A stretch of 64,000 nucleotides of DNA from an uncultured Eubacteriales bacterium (GTDB lineage: Bacteria > Bacillota > Clostridia > Oscillospirales > Acutalibacteraceae): assembly GCA_948527295.1 (NCBI GenBank), contig CAOSWK010000004.1:39996-103995 (forward strand), given 5' to 3'. Positions within the stretch are counted from its first letter, which is position 1. Each line of letters begins with the position of its first letter. Shown one piece after another: positions 28,801 through 36,583 of the stretch. The notes under the pieces were generated by a model. That model did not search any database. It saw nothing but the letters and a program-made list of their open reading frames with translations, and was not told the DNA's origin. A program made the position numbers and the translations under genes.

Positions 28801-29138
28801 TATGTACTTTGGCCAAGTGCCATAGCACCACCAGCCATCAACGTTAATGCCAAAACTCCACCAGCTATTGATGAATTAACCGACAAACCACCGCTAACAC
28901 TTTCTAAGGCATCTTCCGATAATTCTTTTAATGTTTCTTGTTCATATGCTAACAGTTCTTCTTTCGAAATGTTTACGCTGTACTTTTTCATCATTGGCAT
29001 TATCTCTTCACGGATTAACTTCTTTAAATCTTCCTCATTTGTGATTTTCTTTGCCTTTTCTACAATTTTTTCTTTCAATTTAAGATCCGAAAGTACTTGC
29101 TTATAAAACTCTGCGATTTCTCTTTTTTTGTTTTCCAC
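25851..29138 (-). CDS. Large leader-bearing protein with BspA-type leucine-rich repeats
   Basis: 1095 residues from GTG at 29138, preceded by AAAAGGAG nine bases upstream. Leader residues 1-84 belong to a second subtype (KKREIAEFYKQVLSD, LIREEIMPMMKK, LSEDALESVSGG). A hydrophobic Gly/Ala-rich stretch follows and ends near STYAEAPG, like a signal peptidase site. Nucleotides about 27600-28350 encode eleven tandem repeats of about 23 residues of the LRR_5 (BspA) type, with the core SIGxxAFxxC and LTQINIPxSVT; further degenerate repeats fill the C-terminal half (AFDGLETLEKIIMP, CEGAFKGSGLSSVSI). BspA-type repeats act in adhesion in several bacteria and protists; here it is inference. The small double-glycine peptide gene lies 159 bases upstream and may share a transcript. 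Confidence 0.88.
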   Translation of the reverse strand: MENKKREIAEFYKQVLSDLKLKEKIVEKAKKITNEEDLKKLIREEIMPMMKKYSVNISKEELLAYEQETLKELSEDALESVSGGLSVNSSIAGGVLALTLMAGGAMALGQSTYAEAPGNTSSITIQDGQSDKENDDILQKNWDFNFLLNFINENSVDSVLEEYEDDKSQAERFLQKLNDFINANNTNENTAAKLKEIVEYRNSFETKMKNFSFNGSDDKENVDWSFKDGTLNIFTDKAMQDKKWKKSISNDQIKKVTLGHEVTSIGDGTFTACTSLTQINISSNSKLTSIGNYAFFLCFNLTQINIPHSVTSIGNSAFDHCSNLIQINIPSSVTSIGKSAFDHCRHLTQINIPDSVTSIGNNAFNSCNRLTQVNFSPAAKLTSIGEHAFYGCNSLTQISIPNSLASIGGGAFFGCSSLSQIDIPSGVTSIGDGTFATCDSLTQINFSSNSKLTSIGNDAFSRCSNLTKINIPSSVTLIGKSAFNHCINLTQIIIPSSVTKILGGAFADCDNLQLVNFKGLKDPSYGYNKFFNNYVFSNENVKIVVPLHYEGKTFCGLSVTKSLNEDNADEVTTAKSLAGEDDDDDNNNKDNNGAQNNDNNAQEIMNNVNLGDVLFWSMDENGILYVCENAKYPISQHESGRGVRVSPIFINSGAKEWVAPAKVTSKDGQKYDVIGTIEGTGSLCYYPQQLEHIIKGATKNMEDIETIKLQNGTKWFDFYGLNDSGLKIKTIDCSDVNDSSSTIVFPSNAFDGLETLEKIIMPTKSKETVFFRNYLKNSSASCLENSTVKEVVVPLNAERDERFLSLEKEIKLINSKGNKQIKLTVEAQSVRDNVTLAEGELWGEDSNFNQYICRITDHRNNRVSIIPVFNNKKFIVPSQIFVSNNNSNSFYSFDNYDRYYVNGLSLAKRDGVSTDGIEEITFERSDYHNFRLSDFQNSNVTKVDCSKISKGSRVIFESNSFANNSNVENILLPSHGEVCFYNNCFAGTKIKSLNLSGNVTICEGAFKGSGLSSVSIDSNETKLRVSKGAFEGTKMKELVVPKNSNSIHLDENIGVNVVHEGQPTKNFITSLSRSVTNLAKSVVNFGKRIIGTFWK

Positions 29139-29297
29139 TAAAATCAGCTCCTTTTCAATAATTGTGTATAATTACACTTCTGGTTGTTAATTTTGCCTGG
29201 TATACCACGAAAAAAGCCAATATTCTAGGTTGCTTACCGTTAAATTTTTTATCTTTATCTATTACTTTGTCAAAATTCTAGCATTATTTTGGGGGTA

Positions 29298-29531
29298 TCA
29301 TTGTATAATATTGTGTTTAAAATTATCTTCCATAATTTTCTTTGACAGGTCCTCATATTTTTCTTCATTATACTTTTTCATTTCGTTACAAAAATCAAGC
29401 GCTTCTTTTTTTGTTTTGCATAAAATTGGCATACCATATAAACCTGGAATACAGTAACTCCTTTCGGCGTTGCCTCCGTTCACACTTTCAAGGCTTTTGT
29501 CGCTAAGCTGACTTTTATTCTCATTTTTCAA
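29298..29531 (-). CDS. Small double-glycine-leader peptide
   Basis: 77 residues from a TTG start at 29531, with AAAGGGGA upstream and a perfect consensus promoter. The first 20 residues end in LSDKSLESVNGG, a classic double-glycine leader and nearly the same as the leader end LSEDALESVSGG of the large LRR protein just downstream. The predicted mature part is 57 residues with three cysteines (RSYCIPGLYGMPILC, EALDFCNEMKK) and a charged helical tail. It could be a bacteriocin-like or signalling peptide; there is no immunity gene or dedicated transporter next to it, so function is open. Confidence 0.65.
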   Translation of the reverse strand: MKNENKSQLSDKSLESVNGGNAERSYCIPGLYGMPILCKTKKEALDFCNEMKKYNEEKYEDLSKKIMEDNFKHNIIQ

Positions 29532-29567
29532 AATATCCCCTTTCTTTCCATATTAAAAACCAGTAAT

Positions 29568-29596
29568 ATTATACTATAAATTTGGCCTAATGTCAA
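29568..29596 (-). promoter_or_regulatory. Consensus sigma-A promoter of the small peptide gene
   Basis: Minus strand TTGACA (29596-29591), 17-base spacer, TATAAT (29573-29568): a perfect match in both boxes. Confidence 0.85.
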
Positions 29597-29604
29597 TAAT
29601 TTTA

Positions 29605-29638
29605 TAAAAATAAACTAATCACAAAATGTGATTAGTTT
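29605..29638 (-). terminator. Rho-independent terminator of rnpB
   Basis: Minus strand ACTAATCACA and TGTGATTAGT form a near-perfect stem with a short loop; a T-rich run follows. It lies directly after the RNase P RNA 3' end. Confidence 0.8.
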
Positions 29639-29639
29639 T

Positions 29640-30004
29640 TGCATAACCAGACCTATAAGCCGAGTTCTGTCGAGAACAATTATCTATCTTGGCTGAATGT
29701 TGCCATTGCAGCTCGGTGCCACCTTTTTGAGAAACATCGGGCCAATGCAAAAATCTCGATTCGGTGTTGCTCCAGATAGGGTTTGCAGAGCCGCGCAGTC
29801 TCCTGCACGCTGGTGAGCTCTTACCTCGCCGTTCCATCCTTACCCAAAAGCGAATATAAATTCACGTCCAGGCGGTATATTTCTGTTGCACTTTCCCTAG
29901 GGTCGCCCCCGGCGGCCGTTAGCCGTTATCCTGCCCTGTGGAGCTCGGACTTTCCTCGGGCACATTCTTTCGAATTCGTGTCCGCAATTGTTCAGTCTGC
30001 TCAT
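29640..30004 (-). ncRNA. rnpB: RNase P RNA
   Basis: On the minus strand the universally conserved 5' core GAGGAAAGTCCGAGCTCC and CAGGGCAGGATAACGGCTAA and the 3' core ACAGAACTCGGCTTATAG, which form helix P4, are both present at the expected spacing. About 365 bases, normal for bacterial RNase P RNA. It is the catalytic RNA that trims tRNA 5' ends. Promoter, start and terminator are all visible. The open frames here are accidental. Confidence 0.95.
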
Positions 30005-30010
30005 AAAATT

Positions 30011-30039
30011 ATTTTAGCACAAAAGTCCGTGAGTGTCAA
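30011..30039 (-). promoter_or_regulatory. Sigma-A promoter of rnpB
   Basis: Minus strand TTGACA (30039-30034), 17-base spacer, TAAAAT (30016-30011); start expected near 30004. The -35 box lies inside a 165-base tandem duplication, the -10 box outside. Confidence 0.85.
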
Positions 30040-30358
30040 TTACGGCGCTCTAAAGCCAACGAAGTTAATCATTAAAATAGGCGTCGTGCCAGACCAAAAA
30101 AGTGTAAATCGTCCAGATTTTGCGGCTGTTGTCCTCCTTGCCGGCAAAGTGCCTGTTCAGATAATCAAGCAAAACGCCGGTGCAGAAAAATTCGTGAGTG
30201 TCAAATACGGCGCTCTAAAGCCAACAAGGTCAATTATTAAAATAGGCGTCATACCAGACCAAAAAAGTGTAGATCGTCCAGATTTTGCGGCTGTTGTCCT
30301 CCTTGCCGGCAAAGTGCCTGTCCAGGTAGCCAATCAAAACGTCGGTGCAGAAAAATTC
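30029..30358. repeat. Two tandem copies of a 165-base unit spanning the asnB 3' end
   Basis: Bases 30029-30193 and 30194-30358 match closely with scattered single-base differences. Each copy starts with GTGAGTGTCAA (plus strand) and ends with GGTGCAGAAAAATTC. The upstream copy holds the last 42 codons of asnB and the stop; the downstream copy is a relic. Confidence 0.9.
30065..30193 (-). pseudogene. Duplicated fragment of the asnB 3' end
   Basis: The second copy of the 165-base unit still reads as the AsnB C-terminus in frame (IYTFLVWHDAYFND then a stop) but has no start, no ribosome site and several substitutions. It lies between asnB and the rnpB promoter. It is a by-product of the duplication, not a gene. 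Confidence 0.75.
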
Positions 30359-32065
30359 TTTAGCAGCCGGAGAGGCAAACATATTTTTAACGGTGTTATA
30401 GTATTTTTCCTGACGCAGCCAAACCCTGATGGGAACGGGGAAACCGAGCTTTTTCTTCTCCGCGGTAAATGATGGCAAATGCTTAAGAGCGGCTTTGCGA
30501 AGGGCATATTTGGTATTTTTGTTGTTGACTTTTAGATTTAGCGGGATTTTCCTTGCGACTTCAAAAACCTCTTTGTCCAAAAAAGGCACTCGCAGCTCCA
30601 AAGAATTCGCCATGCTCATTCTGTCGGCCTTCAAGAGGATGTCTCCGACCATCCATAGGTTTATGTCGAGGTATTGCATTCGCGTCACGTCGTCATAATT
30701 TTGAGACTTCTCATAAAATTTTTCGCATGCTGCCTGCGGAGCCGTCGCCATATTTGGGTCGTTTAAGAGATTCCTTTTTTCTTTTTGAGAAAAAATAAAA
30801 GCATTGCCAATAAACCTTTCGGGTAGCGACTTTGCGCCACGGATCAGAAAATTTTTGCCCTTAAAATTTGTGGGAATCATCCCCGCCAAAGAAGCGAGCA
30901 TACGGCGCAAAAAATGAGGAAGCTTCTGATAATTGCAAAGAGAAAGCGGCTCGTGATATATGTTGTACCCGCCAAAAAGCTCATCCGCGCCCTCGCCAGA
31001 GAGCACCACAGTAACGCCGTTTTCGCTGGCAAGCTTCGAGACAAAAAACAGCGCAACGCAGGAAGGATCGGCCAAAGGTTGATCCAGCATGTATTGAACC
31101 AGCGGAATGCTCGCCCAGAAGTCCGCAGCAGAAATCACTCTGGAATGATGGTCCAGCCCTATTTCTTGTGCAAATCTCTTGGCAAAGCCGATTTCGTTGT
31201 ATTTTTCGTCCTCGCCAAAGCCCACGGTAAAGGCTTTTTGCCCGGCAAAATAGCTGGAAATATAGCTAGAATCCACGCCGCTCGACAAAAAACATCCGAC
31301 TTCAACGTCGCTCGCTTTGTGGGAAATTACAGAATTCTCAAAAACAGTCTCGATTTTTTGAACAGCTTCGTCAAGCGTTAAAGCTTTGTCCGGTTCGAAT
31401 TTTGGTTCGAAATAGCGCGTGATTTCAAGCTTTCCGCCCCTATACCATAAATAATGCCCCGGCAGCAGGCAATAAATGCCCTCAAAGAAGGTCTCTGGCA
31501 GGACGGAATACTGAAACGACAAATATTTATCGAGCGCCCGCTTATTGAGCCTTTTTTCTATTTTGGGAAATTGCAAAATGCTCTTTATCTCGGATGCATA
31601 AACCAAATGACCGTCTGCAAGCGCATAATGTAGCGGTTTTATGCCAAAAAAATCTCGCGCCATAAAAAGAGAGTTGTCCGACGTGTTGAAAATGGCAAAC
31701 GCAAACATGCCGCGGACTTTATCCAACAGCTTTTCTTGCCATTCCTCAAACCCGTGCACCAGAACTTCTGAATCCGTATTGCTGCAAAAGGTGTGTCCGC
31801 GTGCAACAAGCTCTTCTCGCAGCTCCTTATAATTGTAAATCTCGCCATTAAATGTCAGCACCAGCGTTTTATCCTCGTTGTACATCGGCTGATTGCTTCT
31901 TTCATCAACGTCTATTATGCTCAACCGGCGAAAGCCCATAGAAATTTCGCTCGAAAAATAGAACCCCTCGCTGTTTGGGCCCCTATGAATCAATCTATCT
32001 GTCATGCTCTTCAAAACTTGCTCTTTATCCAAAATTTCCCCAGTAAACCCACAAATTCCACACAT
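30230..32065 (-). CDS. asnB: Asparagine synthetase (glutamine-hydrolysing)
   Basis: 611 residues; ATG at 32065 with AAGGACG upstream. The N-terminus MCGICGFTG exposes the catalytic Cys2 of the class II glutaminase domain; RLSIIDVDERSNQPM and FNGEIYNYKELREEL follow. The C-terminal synthetase has the pyrophosphate loop SSGVDSSYIS and GEGADELFGGYN. It makes asparagine from aspartate, ATP and glutamine. A role in aminating a cell-wall precursor is possible for some homologues. Its 3' end has been duplicated in tandem downstream. Own promoter; monocistronic. Confidence 0.94.
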   Translation of the reverse strand: MCGICGFTGEILDKEQVLKSMTDRLIHRGPNSEGFYFSSEISMGFRRLSIIDVDERSNQPMYNEDKTLVLTFNGEIYNYKELREELVARGHTFCSNTDSEVLVHGFEEWQEKLLDKVRGMFAFAIFNTSDNSLFMARDFFGIKPLHYALADGHLVYASEIKSILQFPKIEKRLNKRALDKYLSFQYSVLPETFFEGIYCLLPGHYLWYRGGKLEITRYFEPKFEPDKALTLDEAVQKIETVFENSVISHKASDVEVGCFLSSGVDSSYISSYFAGQKAFTVGFGEDEKYNEIGFAKRFAQEIGLDHHSRVISAADFWASIPLVQYMLDQPLADPSCVALFFVSKLASENGVTVVLSGEGADELFGGYNIYHEPLSLCNYQKLPHFLRRMLASLAGMIPTNFKGKNFLIRGAKSLPERFIGNAFIFSQKEKRNLLNDPNMATAPQAACEKFYEKSQNYDDVTRMQYLDINLWMVGDILLKADRMSMANSLELRVPFLDKEVFEVARKIPLNLKVNNKNTKYALRKAALKHLPSFTAEKKKLGFPVPIRVWLRQEKYYNTVKNMFASPAAKEFFCTDVLIGYLDRHFAGKEDNSRKIWTIYTFLVWYDAYFNN

Positions 32066-32095
32066 AAGACTACGTCCTTTTAATTATTTTATATA

Positions 32096-32124
32096 ATTAT
32101 ATCAAAACATCGGCGCCGGTTCAA
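32096..32124 (-). promoter_or_regulatory. Sigma-A promoter of asnB
   Basis: Minus strand TTGAAC (32124-32119), 17-base spacer, TATAAT (32101-32096). Confidence 0.75.
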
Positions 32125-32275
32125 GTTTTTTGCGTCATAAAATTGACTAAATTATAGAAAAAGTCACCTTTTAAAAGCAACCGATAATATTAAACCGCGA
32201 TGACACATAGATTTATTAAGAAAATACTGGGCATGCGAGGCACTGTGCTTTGCAAAACTTACCTGCTGGCTCGGC

Positions 32276-32304
32276 TTTACAGCTTGCAATAAAAGTGATA
32301 AAAT
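32276..32304 (+). promoter_or_regulatory. Sigma-A promoter of the PFOR gene
   Basis: TTTACA (32276-32281), 17-base spacer, TAAAAT (32299-32304); the start codon follows 66 bases later. Confidence 0.7.
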
Positions 32305-32369
32305 CTAAGGGATACGCCGAGATTTGATTGTAAATTTTAGCCCATAATACGATAAAAAGAGGAAAATTC

Positions 32370-35300
32370 ATGTTAAAAAGAAAAATTGAAACTATAGATG
32401 GCAACGCGGCGGCGGCCCATGTTGCGTACGCTTTTACCGAAGTTGCTATGATTTACCCCATCACGCCGTCTTCTGCGATGGCCGACGAGACGGACAGGTA
32501 CTCTGTGGCGGGGCGGAAAAATCTTTTTGGTCAGCTGGTAAAGGTTACCCAGATGCAGTCGGAGGCGGGGGTTGCCGGAGCTGTCCACGGGTCGCTGTCT
32601 GCCGGGGCTTTGACGACTACATACACGGCCTCGCAGGGGCTTTTGCTGATGATCCCGAACATGTACAAAATGGCGGGTGAATTGCTCCCCAGCGTCATAC
32701 ACGTCGCCGCCAGGACCGTTGCGACGCACGCACTTTCTATCATGGGCGACCATTCGGACGTTTATGCGTGCCGCCAGACGGGCTATGCCATGCTGTGCTC
32801 AAACAATCCGCAAGAAGTCATGGACCTGGGCGCGGTTGCGCATTTGGCGGCTATTAAAGGCCGAGTGCCATTTTTACATTTTTTTGATGGGTTTCGGACG
32901 TCACATGAAATCCAGAAGGTGGCCGTTTGGGACTATGAAACCCTTGGCGAGATGCTGGATTGGGCGGCAGTGGATGAATTCAAAAAACGAGCACTTAATC
33001 CGGAGCACCCGGTGTTACGAGGTTCGGCACAAAACGACGATATATTTTTTCAGCAGCGTGAGGCTTGCAACGTCTTTTACGACCGCTTGCCGCAGGTTGT
33101 CGCAACATACATGGACGAGGTGAACAAGCGTACAGGCTCAGACTACCGGCCGTTTAACTACTATGGCGCCAAGGACGCCGATAGAATCATCGTGGCTATG
33201 GGTTCGGTTTGCGAGACTATTGAAGAAGTCGTGGATTATTTGAACGCAGGCGGCGAGAAGGTTGGTCTTGTAAAAGTGCGATTGTACCGGCCTTTTTCGC
33301 AAGAATTTTTGTTGAGCGAGATTCCAAAAACGGTGCAAAAAATTTCTGTTTTAGACAGAACAAAAGAGCCCGGATCAGTCGGAGAGCCGCTCTATTTGGA
33401 TGTGTTGGCAGCGCTAGCGGGCTCGGAGTTTGAAAACGTGCAAATTTTTGCCGGCCGATACGGCCTGGCCTCAAAGGACACTGCTCCCGCCAACATTATT
33501 GCGGTTTTTCGAAACATGCGCGAAAGTGGCGGCAAGAGGAGGTTCACGGTTGGTATTGTGGACGACGTGACAAATTTGTCGCTGCAAGTCTTTGAGAGCC
33601 CCGATACGACCTGCCGTGACATTATGTCTTGCAAGTTTTGGGGCTTTGGGTCGGACGGCACGATCAGCGCGAACAAGAACACGATTAAGATTATCGGCGA
33701 CAAGACGGGCCTTTTCGTCCAGGGCTATTTTGCTCATGACTCTAAAAAGTCCGGCGGGCTAACGATTTCTCATTTAAGATTTGGCAAAAGCCCGATAAAA
33801 TCGACCTATTACATAAACAAAGCCGATTTTGTCGCCTGTCACAACCCCACTTATATTGGCAAATTCAGAATTATTCAGGATCTGAAGCCGGGTGGGAGTT
33901 TTCTTTTGAATTGCCCATGGGCCGGTGCTGAGCTGGACGCCAATTTGCCCGCGAACGTAAAGAGTTATATTGCGAAAAACGAAATTAAATTTTACACGAT
34001 AGACGCGACAAAAATCGCGAAGGAAATCGGTCTGCACGGCAGAATAAGCACGATTCTTCAGGCTGCCTTTTTTAGAATTACCGGCATTCTCCCGGCGGAA
34101 GGGGCTGTTGCGTACATGAAGGACGCCGCCGCGCGGACATACGGCAAAAAGGGCGCGGATATCGTCGAGATGAACTACCGTGCGATTGAATGCGGAATGC
34201 GAAACTTGCAGCAGGTAGCCGTCCCGAAAGAATGGGAAAGTGCCACGGGCTACGAAATTACTTCTGATGAAGCTAACGAAGATGGCAGTCTCACGCGGTA
34301 TGTAGATAAAATCTTGAATCCGATTAACGCGAATAAAGGCAACGAGCTGCCGGTTTCTGCTTTTGTGCCGCATGTCGACGGGACTTTTCCGCAGGGGGCT
34401 GCTGCTTTCGAAAAGCGCAGTGTCGCTAATTTTGTGCCTTGCTGGTGCCCCGAAAACTGCATTCAGTGCAACTTGTGCGCACTTGTTTGCCCTCACGCTG
34501 TGATTCGTCCGGCTGCTATTACCGATGAGGAGCTGGGTCGTGCGCCTGCAGGCATGAAGTTTGCAGATATGGCGGGCGTTCCGGAGATGAAGTTTGCTAT
34601 AACCGTCTCTCCGCTTGACTGCACCGGGTGCAGCATTTGCGCGAATGTTTGCCCCGGTAAGAGAGGTCAGAAGGCGCTTGTGATGCAGCCTTTCGAAACT
34701 CAAAAAGTTGAGCAAAAGGTTTTTGATTACGCTGCGAAATTGCCTACAAATCCGGCCGTTTTGGGCAGGTTTAAAGAGTCAACCGTAAAGGGATGTCAAT
34801 TTAAGCAGCCGTTGCTCGAATTTTCGGGCGCCTGCGCGGGGTGCGGAGAGCCTCCATACGCCAAGCTGGCGACTCAGCTGTTTGGCGACAGGATGTACAT
34901 CGCCAACGCGACGGGCTGCTCGTCCATTTGGGGCGGGTCGGTCCCGGCAACGCCCTACACCGTGAACCGCGAGGGCAAAGGTCCCGCATGGCACAACTCT
35001 TTGTTTGAAGACAACGCGGAGTTTGGCTACGGAATGGTGCTGGCGCAAAAAACGATGAGGGCGCGCGCAAAAGAAGACGTAATGAAGCTAGCTGCGGCGG
35101 CGATAAACGAGGATGTAAAGTCCGCGTGTGTCGAATACATAGACACTTTTGACGATGCTTGCAAAAATAAATCAGCGACCGAAAAGCTTATAAAAGAGCT
35201 CGAAAATGCCCCGACTGGTGGCGAAGTGAGCTATAAATTAGCGCAAAAAATCTTGAAAAACAAGGATCATCTTAGCAAAAAGTCTGTTTGGATTTTTGGC

Positions 35301-35942
35301 GGCGACGGCTGGGCTTATGACATCGGATTTGGCGGGCTTGATCATGTCATCGCGTCTTCGGAGGACGTGAATATCTTGGTTTTTGACACCGAGGTCTACT
35401 CCAACACCGGCGGGCAGGCCTCCAAGGCGACTCAGACTGGATCCGTGGCTAAGTTTGCCGCTGCTGGCAAAACCGCGAAGAAAAAGGACTTGGCTGCGAT
35501 CGCCATGAGCTACGGCCACGTGTACGTCGCGCAGGTGGCCATGGGTGCCGACTACAACCAGTGCGTGAAGGCCTTTGTAGAGGCAGAGAGCTACGCCGGG
35601 CCCTCGATAATCATCGCGTACGCGCCGTGTATAGCTCATGGGATCAAAGGCGGATTGGGCTTTGCGCCTGCGGAACAAAAAAGGGCGGTAGAATCGGGCT
35701 ACTGGAACTTATTCCGGTTTGACCCACGGCTAAGGATTGAAGGGAAAAATCCATTTTTGCTGGATGGCAAAGCACCGACGCTGAGTTACCGGGACTTCAT
35801 AATGAACGAAGGCCGCTATAATTCCCTTGCAACGGCTGAACCAGAACGTGCCGAGAAACTCTTTTTGGCGGCAGAGTCCCAAGCAAAAAGCAAATATGAG
35901 CATTTGCTAAAGCTCTCGCAGATTGAGACCAATCTCGATTAA
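32370..35942 (+). CDS. nifJ: Pyruvate:ferredoxin (flavodoxin) oxidoreductase, single-chain
   Basis: 1190 residues, the full length of one-chain PFOR; ATG at 32370 with AGAGGAAA upstream. In order: pyruvate-binding domain (YPITPSSAMADETD near 28-41), domains II and III, two [4Fe-4S] clusters in CIQCNLCALVCPHAV (about 700) and CTGCSICANVCPGKRG (about 755), and the TPP-binding domain with CAGCGEPPYAKL and GDGWAYDIGFGGLDH plus EVYSNTGGQASKAT. It oxidises pyruvate to acetyl-CoA and CO2 and reduces ferredoxin or flavodoxin. It marks the organism as an anaerobe that makes acetyl-CoA without pyruvate dehydrogenase. Monocistronic. Confidence 0.97.
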   Translation: MLKRKIETIDGNAAAAHVAYAFTEVAMIYPITPSSAMADETDRYSVAGRKNLFGQLVKVTQMQSEAGVAGAVHGSLSAGALTTTYTASQGLLLMIPNMYKMAGELLPSVIHVAARTVATHALSIMGDHSDVYACRQTGYAMLCSNNPQEVMDLGAVAHLAAIKGRVPFLHFFDGFRTSHEIQKVAVWDYETLGEMLDWAAVDEFKKRALNPEHPVLRGSAQNDDIFFQQREACNVFYDRLPQVVATYMDEVNKRTGSDYRPFNYYGAKDADRIIVAMGSVCETIEEVVDYLNAGGEKVGLVKVRLYRPFSQEFLLSEIPKTVQKISVLDRTKEPGSVGEPLYLDVLAALAGSEFENVQIFAGRYGLASKDTAPANIIAVFRNMRESGGKRRFTVGIVDDVTNLSLQVFESPDTTCRDIMSCKFWGFGSDGTISANKNTIKIIGDKTGLFVQGYFAHDSKKSGGLTISHLRFGKSPIKSTYYINKADFVACHNPTYIGKFRIIQDLKPGGSFLLNCPWAGAELDANLPANVKSYIAKNEIKFYTIDATKIAKEIGLHGRISTILQAAFFRITGILPAEGAVAYMKDAAARTYGKKGADIVEMNYRAIECGMRNLQQVAVPKEWESATGYEITSDEANEDGSLTRYVDKILNPINANKGNELPVSAFVPHVDGTFPQGAAAFEKRSVANFVPCWCPENCIQCNLCALVCPHAVIRPAAITDEELGRAPAGMKFADMAGVPEMKFAITVSPLDCTGCSICANVCPGKRGQKALVMQPFETQKVEQKVFDYAAKLPTNPAVLGRFKESTVKGCQFKQPLLEFSGACAGCGEPPYAKLATQLFGDRMYIANATGCSSIWGGSVPATPYTVNREGKGPAWHNSLFEDNAEFGYGMVLAQKTMRARAKEDVMKLAAAAINEDVKSACVEYIDTFDDACKNKSATEKLIKELENAPTGGEVSYKLAQKILKNKDHLSKKSVWIFGGDGWAYDIGFGGLDHVIASSEDVNILVFDTEVYSNTGGQASKATQTGSVAKFAAAGKTAKKKDLAAIAMSYGHVYVAQVAMGADYNQCVKAFVEAESYAGPSIIIAYAPCIAHGIKGGLGFAPAEQKRAVESGYWNLFRFDPRLRIEGKNPFLLDGKAPTLSYRDFIMNEGRYNSLATAEPERAEKLFLAAESQAKSKYEHLLKLSQIETNLD

Positions 35943-35969
35943 AATCGGAAGATAAATAAAAATAAACTT

Positions 35970-36015
35970 AAAAAAGCCCATGTAAGCGCTGTTTCTAGCT
36001 TGCATGGACTCTTTT
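35970..36015. terminator. Bidirectional terminator between PFOR and the SpoIID-type operon
   Basis: CCATGTAAGC (35978-35987) pairs with GCTTGCATGG (35998-36007), with a T run on the plus side and an A run on the minus side, so it can serve both convergent transcripts. Confidence 0.75.
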
Positions 36016-36030
36016 TGTTGTTGATTTGCC

Positions 36031-36561
36031 TTATTTTTCGAAAGTTTTGTCCGCGTTGTTATTGTACAGCGCCGAGATCATATCGAAGGTTTTTTTATCA
36101 ATCACCCCATTCTGCTCGACGTTAAAGAGCTTTTGCAGCTGCTTTACCAGGTCAACGCTTTTGGCATCGTGCATTCCGCTTATGTTAAACTCTGTAAAAT
36201 TTGCAAAATACATCGATATAAACCGCAGCATCGCCTGGATTATATAGATGCACATCGGGCTGTCGCCTAGAGTTATGGAGAAGTCGGTAGCCGGAAAGGC
36301 CATCGGTCGCGAACAAGCCTCTTCGTATTCGTAAACCTCGTTATAGACCGCTATAATCCTGTTCCAGGTGACAAAATCGACTATCCCGGTGACCGAAATT
36401 TTAAACGTCTTCTGAAAGCCCATAACGGCTTCTCGAGTCTGATCCGAAAAAATTCCGTCCGGAATAACCGCCGGCACGGTGTTGTAATAGTAGGATATCG
36501 TCCGCAAAAAATATTGCAAATTCCTGACAGGCTCGCCAGGCCTTAAAACAGTTCTGTTCAT
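36031..36561 (-). CDS. Protein of two peptidoglycan-binding-like domains
   Basis: 176 residues. Two PG_binding_1-type units: residues about 8-65 (VRNLQYFLRTI, GIFSDQTREAVMGFQKTF, TGIVDFVTWNRI) and about 100-165 (MCIYIIQAMLRFI, DAKSVDLVKQLQKLF, NGVIDKKTFDMI). No signal peptide and no catalytic domain. It is the last gene of a three-gene operon with a SpoIID-like protein, 22 bases downstream of it. A role at the spore cortex or cell wall is likely but not shown. Confidence 0.85.
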   Translation of the reverse strand: MNRTVLRPGEPVRNLQYFLRTISYYYNTVPAVIPDGIFSDQTREAVMGFQKTFKISVTGIVDFVTWNRIIAVYNEVYEYEEACSRPMAFPATDFSITLGDSPMCIYIIQAMLRFISMYFANFTEFNISGMHDAKSVDLVKQLQKLFNVEQNGVIDKKTFDMISALYNNNADKTFEK

Positions 36562-36583
36562 GTGTTTGTACCCCCGCCTTTGC

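Noticed and set aside
29783..30472. A 229-codon plus-strand open frame with internal repeats
   Set aside because: It lies across the RNase P RNA gene and the antisense of asnB; its repeats simply mirror the 165-base DNA duplication.
33774..34715. 313-codon minus-strand frame inside the PFOR gene
   Set aside because: Antisense shadow of a conserved enzyme.
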